Assembly: GCF_020985305.1 (NCBI RefSeq) | Contig: NZ_CP087588.1 | Location: 3,347,501 to 3,411,500, forward strand | Direction: 5' to 3' | Length of the DNA stretch: 64,000 nt | Origin: Croceicoccus sp. Ery15 | Lineage (GTDB): Bacteria; Pseudomonadota; Alphaproteobacteria; Sphingomonadales; Sphingomonadaceae | Shown here: positions 15,722-23,794 of the stretch, one piece after another | How positions within the stretch are numbered: position 1 is the first letter of the stretch | Layout of the letters: each line of letters starts with the position of its first letter | Translations under genes and position numbers: made by a program | The notes under the pieces: model-generated | What the model was told of the DNA's origin: nothing | The model's input: only the letters and a program-made list of their open reading frames with translations | The model's database searches: none

Positions 15722-16222
15722 TGAATTTACTCGATTTCTTTCTCACACACATTTCCCCCATCGTTCCTGATTCAATAACGCAAACGCTCCAAGAATTGAA
15801 GAACAAGCTGGGGCGGGCGCGCGATATTCGCAAAACCTTCGTGGCGGTCGGCTCCAAAGCCGCCGGACCAGAGACGCTCGCCGCGCCTCATTCCCCGGCT
15901 GGCAACAAGCGAGCGGCTAAGATTGACGTCGGGCCTTTCATCGTTCGCGTAAGCAAAAACAGCTCCGCGTAAGCAGGAGCGGAAAGGCGCGTAAGCAACT
16001 TTTCGCGTCAGGATGAGAGCACGCGGAAGAACGCCGAATGAGCAACCTTGAGGGGCGTGAAATATGGAGGATAGGCCTATTTCCGCCGGGAGCACGCCAG
16101 AACCACGCATTTCCTGGGCATTTCCTGCTTACGTATTGCTTACTTTTTGTTCCTGACGGAGCGCGTAAGCAAAAAAGGCGGCTGTGAAAGCCGCCTAACT
16201 GCATGATCTTGCTATGGAAAAC
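15722..16222. other. Right terminal region of ICE-A with arm-type repeats
   Basis: About 500 bases without a supported gene, holding the ietA promoter region and the end of ICE-A. CGCGTAAGCA occurs directly at 15,946-15,955, 15,966-15,975, 15,988-15,997 and 16,162-16,171. Inverted copies are TGCTTACG at 16,126-16,133 and TGCTTAC at 16,137-16,143. The first three are spaced 20 and 22 bases, about two helical turns. Such arrays next to a tRNA-derived attachment site are typical arm-type sites for a tyrosine integrase or its excisionase. The matching integrase would be at the other end of ICE-A, outside the window. Confidence 0.65.
16172..16197 (-). terminator. Hairpin terminator at the ICE-A/GI-B junction
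   Basis: The stem AGGCGGCT / AGCCGCCT is followed on the minus strand by six T residues (complement of AAAAAA at 16,171-16,176). It would stop transcription running leftward from the tRNA or integrase side into ICE-A. On the plus strand the tail is TAACTGC, so minus is the better reading. Confidence 0.6.
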
Positions 16223-16267
16223 TGGAGCGGGCGAAGGGATTCGAACCCTCGACCCCAACCTTGGCAA
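16223..16267 (-). repeat. Attachment-site copy: 3' part of tRNA-Gly(GCC)
   Basis: Forty-five bases repeating the 3' part of the intact tRNA-Gly at 36,051-36,095, from the CCA end through the T arm to the anticodon-loop TTGCC. Forty-one of 45 positions agree; the 18 bases 16,250-16,267 (CGACCCCAACCTTGGCAA) are identical. The four differences all lie in the T stem and still pair here (GAGGG/CCCTT). It marks the border shared by ICE-A on the left and GI-B on the right. No tRNA 5' half is present. Confidence 0.88.
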
Positions 16268-16522
16268 CTGCCTCTCGGCATTTTCGCTATCGTTTTCGTA
16301 TTCAGTAAAATCTACGATATTCCAGGCAATATCAATTGCTTGTTTCTCACATCGAGTCCCCATTGGTACGCTGCGATTTCCGGCGGTTTCCCTCCTACTG
16401 CTTCCCCCCTGCTTCCCCGGCCATGCTGCACCTGTGTGGGGAAGCAAATATCAAGCGCGTGGGCCACCGGAGCGCAGGAGCAACTTCGAAAGGAATGACA
16501 ACTCAAATCAAGGACAAATCGC
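16268..16522. other. Left end of GI-B: integrase arm-type sites and promoter region
   Basis: A gene-free end segment. TGCTTCCCC occurs at 16,399-16,407 and 16,410-16,418, and the inverted GGGGAAGCA at 16,438-16,446. The same trio with nearly the same spacing lies at the other end of GI-B (35,953-35,998). The sites sit between the attachment core and the integrase start, so integrase binding there could also repress its own promoter. Confidence 0.7.
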
Positions 16523-17815
16523 ATGACCAGACTAACTAAACGCACCGTCGAGGCGCTCAAATCCAACCGAGAGCGCGACACCTTTCTTTGGGACAGCGAA
16601 CTGCGCGGTTTTGGCGTTCGCGTTAAACCCAGCGGCACCAAAACATTTATCATCCAATATCGAAACCAAGAGGCGAGGACCCGTCGCTGTGTTATAGGCC
16701 AATATGGTGTTCTGACTGTCGAGCAAGCCCGCGACCTCGCCCAAAAGAAGCTCGCCGCTGTGATCGACGGGGCCGACCCATCCGCCGAACGGCACTCGGT
16801 CCGTACGGGGCTGACAATCGCAGCAGTTTGCGATTGGTATCTTGCCGAGGCCGAAGCCGGTCGGCTGATCGGACGAAACCGCCGCCCCATCAAGGCGTCA
16901 TCGGTCGCAGGTGATCGAAGCCGTATTGAACTCCACATTAAGCCGCTGATCGGCAATCGCGTGGTCAGCCAATTGAAATTGGCAGATATTGAACGCTTGC
17001 AAGGTGATATTGCGGCTGGTCGAACCGCCCGAGCGAGGCGCACAAGCCGAGGTGGGCAAACGGCTGGCGGCTCAGGCGTTGCTGCCCGCGCCATCAGCAC
17101 GCTTCGCGCTCTACTCAATCACGCCCGCCGCCTCGGCATTATTGAGGTTAGTCCGGCAACAGGCGTGCGCATCATGGCCTCGCAGAAGGTGAAGCGATAT
17201 CTGAGCGCTGGCGAAATCCGTCACCTTGGCAAGGTGATGACGCAGATGGAACGCGAGGGCGAACACCCGGCCGGCCTCGCTGCGATCCGCGTCATGCTTC
17301 TCACCGGTTTTCGCCGCATGGAAGTGCTGGCAATGCACAAGGCATGGGTTCAGCCCGACGACAATCTCGTCCGTTTTCCGGATACCAAGTCCGGTCCGCA
17401 GATCCGCGTGGCCGGAGACTCAGCAATGCACGTGCTGGAGGCTCAGGCTTTGTCCAGTCATTCGCCCTTCATCTTCCCGGCGGATTGGGGCGATGGGCAT
17501 TTCGTAGGCGTCGTTCGGGTGCTGGGCCGAGTCTGCGCGCGTGCAGGCCTGGACAAAGTGACACCGCACACCCTGCGCCACAGCTTTGCCAGCATGGCAG
17601 CGGCGCAAGGTTTCAGTGAACTGACCATCTCGGGCCTACTCGGTCACGCCCCGCGCGGCGTAACCCAGCGCTATGTGCACCTGGATACCGCGCTCATCAT
17701 CGCGGCGGATCAAGTGGCGGCAGAGATTGCGCGACTATTGGACGGTGGCGAGTTGCGGAGCGTGCGGGAGATCAAGCAAGCGCGCACACTGGCAGCTTTG
17801 CGTGCAGTTGCATGA
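16523..17815 (+). CDS. int: Tyrosine recombinase/integrase of GI-B
   Basis: A 430-residue phage-type integrase. The N-terminal arm-binding domain (DUF4102-like) covers about residues 1-90 (LWDSELRGFGVRVKPSGTKTFIIQYR), the core-binding domain about 100-205, and the catalytic domain about 225-400. Catalytic residues are visible: Arg264 in LLTGFRRMEVL, His349/Arg352 in TPHTLRHSFAS, His375 in LLGHAPRGVTQ and Tyr384 in RYVHLD. The ATG has a good ribosome site (AAGGA). It lies 255 bases from the tRNA-Gly attachment copy and points into GI-B, the standard position for an island integrase. It would insert and excise GI-B at tRNA-Gly. Confidence 0.93.
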   Translation: MTRLTKRTVEALKSNRERDTFLWDSELRGFGVRVKPSGTKTFIIQYRNQEARTRRCVIGQYGVLTVEQARDLAQKKLAAVIDGADPSAERHSVRTGLTIAAVCDWYLAEAEAGRLIGRNRRPIKASSVAGDRSRIELHIKPLIGNRVVSQLKLADIERLQGDIAAGRTARARRTSRGGQTAGGSGVAARAISTLRALLNHARRLGIIEVSPATGVRIMASQKVKRYLSAGEIRHLGKVMTQMEREGEHPAGLAAIRVMLLTGFRRMEVLAMHKAWVQPDDNLVRFPDTKSGPQIRVAGDSAMHVLEAQALSSHSPFIFPADWGDGHFVGVVRVLGRVCARAGLDKVTPHTLRHSFASMAAAQGFSELTISGLLGHAPRGVTQRYVHLDTALIIAADQVAAEIARLLDGGELRSVREIKQARTLAALRAVA

Positions 17816-17918
17816 CGCCTACTTGGCTAAGATTGCCCAAAAGTCAGATTGAAAAACTGCGGTAGCTCGTGGATAGCGCTCCAAATCAAAGCCCGTCTCC
17901 AGAAATGGGGATGGGCCT

Positions 17919-18090
17919 TGTGGATAAGCTTGTGGTCTGTTCGGACTATCAGGAACCGGGATTCACGGACTATCAGGAACCCAAAGCTCGGACGATCAGG
18001 AACCGAAACAGGCCTCAAACCCGCAGAAATGCTTGGCTCCAGCATCCCTTAACAATGCTAACGACAATCCTTCTCGGATTGTTGCTAACA
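17919..18090 (+). other. Orphan iteron origin of GI-B (oriV-2), no repA
   Basis: A diverged copy of the ICE-A origin. In order: a perfect DnaA box in TGTGGATAA (17,919-17,927), three iterons with core CGGAC(T/G)ATCAGGAAC ending at 17,956, 17,980 and 18,003 (spacing 24 and 23), the block AAACCCGCAGAAAT (18,017-18,030) shared exactly with oriV-1, and a hairpin ACAATCC-TTCTC-GGATTGT (18,064-18,082) flanked by GCTAAC motifs. In oriV-1 the iterons also end 13 bases before the shared block. No repA or parA remnant was recognised beside it. The flanking DNA between int and the MNT-HEPN gene is otherwise gene-free. Confidence 0.78.
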
Positions 18091-18198
18091 CTAGGCACAG
18101 CGGCGCGCGGCTCCTCAGCGCTTTGGGGTGCGCCGTCACTGCGCGCCTTATGCACTCGGCAGGTGCAAGCTTCGCGGCTGCTTGCTAGAGATTAAACG

Positions 18199-19137
18199 AT
18201 GAAGACCGACCTCGATCATCTTCCCCCGCAAAAGCAGCGCGAGATCGAGCGCGTCGTGCAGCTTATCTTCGAAGAATTCGACGATGCCTTCGCGCTCGCT
18301 AAGCATGAGTGGAAGAAGGCCGGGCGGATACTTAAGGTCATTCTTTACGGCAGCTATGCTCGCGGGACCTGGGTCGACGAGCCTCACACGGCCAAGGGAT
18401 ACCGCTCCGACTTTGATCTTCTGATCATCGTCAACGACAAGCGACTCACTGACAGGGTGAAGTACTGGGCGAAGCTCGATGACCGGCTAATGCGCGAATA
18501 TGGCGTTACCGGTACGCTCCAGACGCCGGTCAATTTTATCGTGCATACCCTGCAAGAGGTGAATAACGGGCTGGCACATGGGCGCTACTTCTTCATGGAT
18601 GTGAAGGAGGACGGGGTTGCGCTCTACCAATCCGACGACACCGACCTGCATACGCCCAAGCCGAAGACGCTGGAACAGGCGCTGGCGATGGCTCAGGAGT
18701 ATTTTGACGAGTGGATGCCGTCAGCCGAGCAGTTTCTCATCCAGGGGAACGAGGCCACGAAAAGAGGCTGGAACAAGAAAGCAGCGTTTGAACTGCACCA
18801 AGCGGCTGAGCGCCTTTATCACTGCGTTCTGCTCGTTTGCACCTTCTATACGCCGCATAACCACAATCTTGCATTCCTGCGCACCCAGGCTGAACGGATC
18901 GACCCGCGTCTTACTTACGTCTGGCCGCGTGAAACGAAGCGTGATCGCGCACGCTTCGAGAAGCTCAAGGAAGCTTACGTGAAGGCGCGCTACTCGAAGC
19001 ACTACCGCATCAACAAGGAAGAACTCGATTGGCTCGGTGAGCAAGTCGAAGAGCTGGGTCGCGTCGTCCACGATGTATGCACAGAACGCCTCGAAAAGCT
19101 TCAAGCCGATGCCAAATCGTGCCCGGATAAGCAGTAG
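18199..19137 (+). CDS. MNT-HEPN fusion protein (nucleotidyltransferase plus HEPN)
   Basis: A 312-residue protein joining two domains that usually form a toxin-antitoxin pair. The N-terminal half is a minimal nucleotidyltransferase: LYGSYARGTWVDE followed by YRSDFDLLIIVND supplies the GSxxxG and DxD metal-binding residues. The C-terminal half is a HEPN domain (KKAAFELHQAAERLYHCVLLV ... HNLAFLRTQAERID ... DRARFEKLKEAYVKARYSKHYRI). In split MNT-HEPN systems the HEPN part is a ribonuclease or antitoxin target and the MNT part modifies it. The fused form recurs in sphingomonad elements. The start ATG has a weak ribosome site. It may help stabilise the island; toxicity is not shown. Confidence 0.85.
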   Translation: MKTDLDHLPPQKQREIERVVQLIFEEFDDAFALAKHEWKKAGRILKVILYGSYARGTWVDEPHTAKGYRSDFDLLIIVNDKRLTDRVKYWAKLDDRLMREYGVTGTLQTPVNFIVHTLQEVNNGLAHGRYFFMDVKEDGVALYQSDDTDLHTPKPKTLEQALAMAQEYFDEWMPSAEQFLIQGNEATKRGWNKKAAFELHQAAERLYHCVLLVCTFYTPHNHNLAFLRTQAERIDPRLTYVWPRETKRDRARFEKLKEAYVKARYSKHYRINKEELDWLGEQVEELGRVVHDVCTERLEKLQADAKSCPDKQ

Positions 19138-19557
19138 ACGCCGATTTGATTGGCCGGCAGCTTATCGATCTGGCTTGCCGGAAGCAGACCTTCGGCTATC
19201 GACCCCATTTCGGTGGTAGCAGCGCATTCGACCTATCGCCAAAAGCGGTCGTTCATGAAGAACCGGTTGTCGTTGGTAACGCGCCTCAATCCCAGCCATT
19301 CTGGTACGAGATCTGAACGCCCAAAAACAGTTGATCGTATAGCGGCAGCTACGCGCTACACTCTCCGAGACACAACAAATCGTCGCGAAAAATTCAGAAT
19401 GTCAGCGGTCGACAAAAGGGCGGTCGCGAACCGCAGTCGAAAACGGCGCCGGGTTTAAGCCAGCGCCGTTCATCGTTCTCATTCAATGCGAAGTGGCCTG
19501 AGAATCAACCGTTGCATGAATACTCAAATTGCGCCGCAAAATAACCGGCGTTCTGGA
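19138..19557. other. Gene-free stretch downstream of MNT-HEPN
   Basis: About 420 bases between convergent genes. Open frames here are short, lack ribosome sites and have no recognisable similarity. I see no repeat or RNA feature that I can support. Confidence 0.5.
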
Positions 19558-19752
19558 TTATGCGATGACGTTGAAAGATGCCAGACCGCCATTCGAAGCA
19601 CAGATGTTTTGCGCACCTTGCTCGGCCGCAGCTATGGCCTGTCCCACTTCGGGTAGAAATGGCCCGATATCCGTTTGCTGAGCAACCGCGGCAGAAGAGC
19701 CAAATGCGATTGCAGCCGAGAGTGCCAGAACCCTCGTTTTAGTTTTGAACAT
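19558..19752 (-). CDS. 64-residue exported peptide under a cobalamin riboswitch
   Basis: A very small protein: an n-region with three basic residues (MFKTKTR), a hydrophobic core VLALSAAIAFGSSAAVA and a likely signal peptidase site after AVA, leaving a mature chain of about 40 residues starting QQTDIGPFLPEVGQAIAAAE with one Cys (in NICASNGG). The ATG has a good upstream site (GGAG followed by AAAATACC). Roughly 200 bases upstream lies a complete cobalamin riboswitch in the same direction, and the gene is next to a B12 uptake operon. I do not recognise a family. It may be a periplasmic factor in corrinoid uptake. Confidence 0.65.
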   Translation of the reverse strand: MFKTKTRVLALSAAIAFGSSAAVAQQTDIGPFLPEVGQAIAAAEQGAQNICASNGGLASFNVIA

Positions 19753-19885
19753 GGTATTTTCTCCGTGGGCTCTGAGCCCTTCACGCCGATATAGTGGCTT
19801 GGATCTCCGGACCTCGGCCGAGCAGCCTGGTCAACGGACGCGATACGCCGACCGGGCGTGCTCGGAGCAATCCAAGCCGCTTATC

Positions 19886-19944
19886 GTCGCTCCGACGAAA
19901 ATGATTCCGCGCCTGACCAATCCCATGAATCAGGCAAGAGCGAC
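19886..19944 (-). promoter_or_regulatory. Structured module downstream of riboswitch 1
   Basis: A 59-nt segment between the riboswitch and the 64-residue gene. On the minus strand an outer stem GTCGCTC/GAGCGAC encloses an inner stem GCCTGA/TCAGGC with CATGGGATTGG in its loop. The same 59-nt layout follows riboswitch 2 (23,795-23,853). It is probably part of the expression platform. Confidence 0.55.
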
Positions 19945-19954
19945 TCGCTCCGGT

Positions 19955-20125
19955 CGGTCTCCTGGCTCGCGGGTCATCACTTGAAATACACCTTCCCGAA
20001 CCAAACAATCAGTCCAGTGGTTGCGGAGTGACCCGCCAGTATTTCTCGCTCGCCGCTTACAGTTGCAGGGACAGCCGCAGATTTGACCTTGGAGGGCCTC
20101 ACTGTGTTCCCGTTACCGGTGCGAA
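19955..20125 (-). promoter_or_regulatory. Cobalamin (AdoCbl-type) riboswitch 1
   Basis: On the minus strand, 5' to 3': CACCGGTAACGGGAA, then GCGGCTGTCCCTGCAACTGTAAGCGG (the B12-box region, shown in part), the CCACTGG element, GGGAAGG, and the closing GATGACCCGCGAGCCAGGAGACC. These are the conserved blocks of the cobalamin riboswitch in the right order and spacing. The only gene downstream in the same direction is the 64-residue exported peptide. High B12 would be expected to switch it off. Confidence 0.92.
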
Positions 20126-20238
20126 CTTGAAGCTGAATGCGCGCAACTTTGCATGCAGCTGATTTTGAGTATCGGTACGCAGCTTTGAAAACAAGGGCTG
20201 ATGCGCTCGTTTCGCGTCGAATAGCGCGAAAAACATCG

Positions 20239-21168
20239 TCAAACCCCATCGATGGAGATCCAATCCCGTCCCATCTCCAATGCCTGTGTTGGCGTCGCCC
20301 CAACCAACTGCGCGATCAGTTCAGCCGACTCGACGAGTCGTGGGCCAGGACGATTGAAAAGATGGTGGCCATCAACGGCAAAGACCTTCCCTTTGCGAAC
20401 CGCGGTAAGGTCTTTCCAACCGAAGTGGTCGACGAGCGACCCCAGATCGGCGAGCGTTTGTGGCAACAGATATCCGCAGGGCATCGCAACGATCAGATCG
20501 GGATCGGCGGCAATCAAGTCGTCCCAATTCAGCCACGAGGAATGTTCTCCGGCTCGCGCGAACAATGGGTGACCGCCGGCCGCCTCGATTAGTTCGGGTA
20601 CCCAGTTTCCTGCGGCCATCAGCGGATCGATCCATTCGATCGCGGCGACACGCGGGCGATCCATCCTCTCCGCGCTACTTCGGGATAGCCCTGACATCCG
20701 CTCCTTCAAGTCACCGACGACCGATGATGCACGCTCGGGAATTCCCGCCGCTTCGGCGACCTTAGCGAAATCGCTCCATACATCTTCCAATGTATCGGGT
20801 GCCAGCGACAGCAGCGTCGGGGCGGTTCCGATCCAGTCGCCGAGTGCTTCTTCCAGATCGGCAGGGGTGACCGCGCAGACCGCGCATTGCGATTGGGTCA
20901 AGATGAGGTCGGGCCGCAAGTCCCGCAGAAGCGCGGTATCGACTTCGTATACCGACAGTCCTTGCCTCACGATTTCCTGGATCCGGTCGTCGATCTGCCG
21001 CGACGTCAGTCCTTTCTCGAGTCTGGTCGACGTGACGACCGGCAATGCCTTTACGAAAAGCGGATAATCGCATTCGTGCGAGCGACCGACGAGGCTCTCT
21101 CCCAATCCGAGTGCGACGGCGATTTCGGTCGCGCTCGGCAGGAGGGACACGATGCGCGGCTGCGCCAT
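20239..21168 (-). CDS. btuF: Cobalamin-binding protein (BtuF-like)
   Basis: A 309-residue substrate-binding protein of the BtuF/cobalamin-binding class: IVSLLPSATEIAVALGLGESLVGRSHECDYP at the N-terminus, LRPDLILTQSQCAVCAV, and the second-lobe segment AAIEWIDPLMAAGNWVPELIEAAGG. There is no signal peptide or lipobox at this start, a trait seen in a cytoplasmic-looking subgroup; an upstream in-frame reading overlaps the previous gene and adds no signal. The ATG at 21,168 lies one base after the stop of the membrane protein gene, so they form an operon. No ABC permease or ATPase gene is nearby. Confidence 0.85.
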   Translation of the reverse strand: MAQPRIVSLLPSATEIAVALGLGESLVGRSHECDYPLFVKALPVVTSTRLEKGLTSRQIDDRIQEIVRQGLSVYEVDTALLRDLRPDLILTQSQCAVCAVTPADLEEALGDWIGTAPTLLSLAPDTLEDVWSDFAKVAEAAGIPERASSVVGDLKERMSGLSRSSAERMDRPRVAAIEWIDPLMAAGNWVPELIEAAGGHPLFARAGEHSSWLNWDDLIAADPDLIVAMPCGYLLPQTLADLGSLVDHFGWKDLTAVRKGKVFAVDGHHLFNRPGPRLVESAELIAQLVGATPTQALEMGRDWISIDGV

Positions 21169-21169
21169 G

Positions 21170-21724
21170 TCAGGCGAACCGTATTCGCGGAGAAGGTCCG
21201 AATAGCGTGGGAGCGGCTCTGGCGAGGAGCCAGGACGCCAACAACAGTCCTGCGAACCATAATGCATCGTTCGCGAAGATCTGTCCCACGATCGCCATCG
21301 TGAAAGTCTCTGTCCCGCCTACCACCAAAGCAAACCCGAATAGCGCAGCCTCGTAAACAGCGAAGCCGATCAGAAAGGCGCCAAATGTCCGAAGGGTGCT
21401 CAGCTCGTTTTGTTCTCCCATGATGATGGCACCGGCGAGCATGGCGAGAATAGATGCGATGCCCAGCGCACCGCCCCAGGCGAACGCATATCCCGTGTGC
21501 GGGTAGCCGAGGACGGTGAACCCCAGCAACTGGTTGGTCGCCCAGATCGCGAGGATCGTCGTTAACGCGAGCGAGCGGCGCATGGTCGCGGCGGTCACGA
21601 TCGTAACAGCCACGAACGGCATCATGCAGGCGGCAACCAGCGATCCGCCCACCGTCGCCAAGGCAAGTGTGACAGGCCATGCGAACCTCGCAATGTCGGA
21701 CTTTGCTATCATTTCATCCGTCAT
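21170..21724 (-). CDS. Six-helix membrane protein in the B12 uptake operon
   Basis: A 184-residue inner-membrane protein with about six hydrophobic segments (around residues 14-35, 37-50, 52-72, 82-103, 113-136 and 145-170). A Cys lies near residue 33 in AACMMPF, and a polar loop MGEQNELSTLRTFG follows the fourth segment. It sits between btuB and btuF, 11 bases after btuB with its own AGGAG ribosome site. I do not recognise the family with certainty. Size and position fit a small corrinoid permease such as a BtuM-like or ECF-type S component, which would replace BtuCD. That role is inference. Confidence 0.7.
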   Translation of the reverse strand: MTDEMIAKSDIARFAWPVTLALATVGGSLVAACMMPFVAVTIVTAATMRRSLALTTILAIWATNQLLGFTVLGYPHTGYAFAWGGALGIASILAMLAGAIIMGEQNELSTLRTFGAFLIGFAVYEAALFGFALVVGGTETFTMAIVGQIFANDALWFAGLLLASWLLARAAPTLFGPSPRIRFA

Positions 21725-21735
21725 CGAAATTCTCC

Positions 21736-23667
21736 TTAGAAACGCGCGCGCGCGCCAATGGCGAACGAGCGTCCGGGCGTCGCGAAACTGAAGACATCCT
21801 CGTAATCGGCGGCCGTCAAATTCTCGACTCGGCCGAACAGCTCGACATTATCCATCACCCTCACGTCGGCGTTGACGTTCAGCAGAAAGTAGTCGTCCAG
21901 TTGCACGCGAACCGGCACGAACGAGGGATCGATGAAAGCGCTGTCGATCGTCTCTCCATTGTAGCGCGCAACGAGCGTGACCCCTCCGGCATCCTTGGGA
22001 GCGCGCCAGTCGACAGCCAGGCTGGCGGTATGGGAGGGCCGCCGCACTTCGCGCGCGCCATCCTCGTGGGAACGCAGATAGGTGTAGGCTCCATTGACGC
22101 GCCAAGCTTCCGCGAAGCGCGCCTCGCCGAACACTTCGACGCCGTTTCTCTTGGATACGGTATCGCGATTGCCAGGGCTGGCGACGAAGTTCGGGGGCGG
22201 AAAAGAAGTGAAGATCTCTTCGTCCAGTTCGCTCTCGAAATAGGTGACCCCGATTGAAGCGCGCTCACCGAACAGCGACTGGTCGATCCCGATCTCCCAT
22301 CCGCTCGACTTCTCGGGCCTGAGGTCGGGATTGCCGATGAAACGGCCGTCCACGAACCCATATAGTTCGTAGAACGAGGGGTTCTTCACCCCCGATCCGA
22401 CGGCCCCGCGCACTCGCGTAGCCGCAGCGATCCGATAGCTCGCCTGAAGCCTGTACGTGGTTGTATCGGCGAACTGGTCGTTCCAGTCCCTGCGGATGGA
22501 TGCGGACGCGCTCGCTCGGTCTCCGAGATCGATCGCATACTGGCCGACGAGACCGACATTGTCGATCTGTCGGCGACCGGTGAATGCGAAGCCGGTCGGA
22601 TCGGTGTTACGGAAGCGTTCGCGTTCGACATCGAGAGCCGCCGTGACCCGGTGGGTCAGACCGCCAGCCTCGATACGCAACGTCGTATCGTAGGACCCTT
22701 TCAACCTCTGGCCCTCGCTGCCATAGCTGCGTCCAGTCGAAGCGAAACCGTCGCGCCGGGTATCCGCGATCTGGGCCGAAAACGCTTGGGTCCAGCGATC
22801 GTCGAGCAAGTCTAGCTCGCCCCTGATGAGCACATAGATAGCCTCGTTCTCGAAGCGGTTGCCGGGGCTATCGACCTGGAATCCGAAGGTCGGACTTCCC
22901 GGATCGGAATCGCTGTCGTTGAATTCGGCATTGGTGCGCGCGTAGCGTAATACACCAGTGAGGCGTGCATTGGTTGATGGCGCGAACGTCGTCTTCAGCG
23001 AGACCGCACCACTGTCGTTCGCAAGATCGCGCGTGCCGTTCCGGGCGCCTGGCGTGCCATCGGTGGTATTGAGTGTGGCGGACAGCGCGTAGTCGAGATC
23101 GCCACTATATCCAGCGATCCGGGCAGCACCGTTCACCATGCCGAACGAACCGGCTTCGATCCGCGCGACCGCCCCGGGCGCATCGCGGCCGTCGAGAGTG
23201 ATGTACTGGATGACGCCGCCGATCGCGTCCGACCCGTAGATCGCGCTCTGCTGTCCGCGCAGCACCTCGATCCGCGAAGCCTCGTCGGCGATAAGCGTTC
23301 CGAAATCGAACTCGCCGGCATAGGGATCCGACACCTCGATCCCGTCAACGAGGACGAGCGTATGGTTGGCTTCAGCACCGCGCAACCGAAGCTGTGTCTG
23401 ACCGGGAACCCGTCCGACCGCGACCCCTGGGACGTCGCGGAGCACGTCGGACACCTCGCGGACTTGCCTCCGGTCGAGGATTTGCTCGTCGAGGACGGTG
23501 ACCGATCCGCCGATCCGGTCGAGCGGCATGGGATCGGTGGCGCGGTTCCCGGTGACGACGATCGAGGTGTTGGATGTCTCTGGATCGGCAGCGGGATCGA
23601 TGGTCTGAGCGAGCGATGGAGCCGGCAGAAGCACGGAAGACAGAAGCGACAGGTGAATGTATTTCAT
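21736..23667 (-). CDS. btuB: TonB-dependent cobalamin receptor (BtuB)
   Basis: A 643-residue outer-membrane receptor. A signal peptide (MKYIHLSLLSSVLLPAPSLAQT) is followed by a TonB-box-like SIVVTGN, the plug domain (VTVLDEQILDRRQVREVSDVLRDVPGVAVGR ... GIEVSDPYAGEFDFG ... QSAIYGSDAIGG) and a 22-strand barrel ending in aromatic Phe (GRSFAIGARARF), as needed for outer-membrane insertion. The short size and the VRLRG-type plug fit the BtuB class. The cobalamin riboswitch about 200 bases upstream supports B12 as substrate. The ATG at 23,667 is chosen because it starts the signal peptide; the frame stays open upstream to the riboswitch. Confidence 0.92.
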   Translation of the reverse strand: MKYIHLSLLSSVLLPAPSLAQTIDPAADPETSNTSIVVTGNRATDPMPLDRIGGSVTVLDEQILDRRQVREVSDVLRDVPGVAVGRVPGQTQLRLRGAEANHTLVLVDGIEVSDPYAGEFDFGTLIADEASRIEVLRGQQSAIYGSDAIGGVIQYITLDGRDAPGAVARIEAGSFGMVNGAARIAGYSGDLDYALSATLNTTDGTPGARNGTRDLANDSGAVSLKTTFAPSTNARLTGVLRYARTNAEFNDSDSDPGSPTFGFQVDSPGNRFENEAIYVLIRGELDLLDDRWTQAFSAQIADTRRDGFASTGRSYGSEGQRLKGSYDTTLRIEAGGLTHRVTAALDVERERFRNTDPTGFAFTGRRQIDNVGLVGQYAIDLGDRASASASIRRDWNDQFADTTTYRLQASYRIAAATRVRGAVGSGVKNPSFYELYGFVDGRFIGNPDLRPEKSSGWEIGIDQSLFGERASIGVTYFESELDEEIFTSFPPPNFVASPGNRDTVSKRNGVEVFGEARFAEAWRVNGAYTYLRSHEDGAREVRRPSHTASLAVDWRAPKDAGGVTLVARYNGETIDSAFIDPSFVPVRVQLDDYFLLNVNADVRVMDNVELFGRVENLTAADYEDVFSFATPGRSFAIGARARF

Positions 23668-23794
23668 GAGAACGAATTTCCGGGGCGCCGGGCGACTTGG
23701 CCGGAGCGTCCGCACGAGTGCGGTCGACGAGACTGCTAGGGACGGACGCGTGCATCCCCCGGCAGTCCTGCCGATGCGGCTCCAACCGCTACTC

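Noticed and set aside
15946..16171. Repeated CGCGTAAGCA read as a CRISPR array
   Set aside because: Units are only 10 bases, spacing is irregular and some are inverted; no cas genes in the window.
15938..16447. Minus-strand frame spanning the tRNA copy and arm sites
   Set aside because: It crosses the attachment site, both arm-site arrays and a terminator and has no ribosome site; not a gene.
17849..18195. Short plus-strand frames across oriV-2 read as a possible repA remnant
   Set aside because: The translations show no RepA C-terminal pattern; the stretch is better explained as origin DNA.
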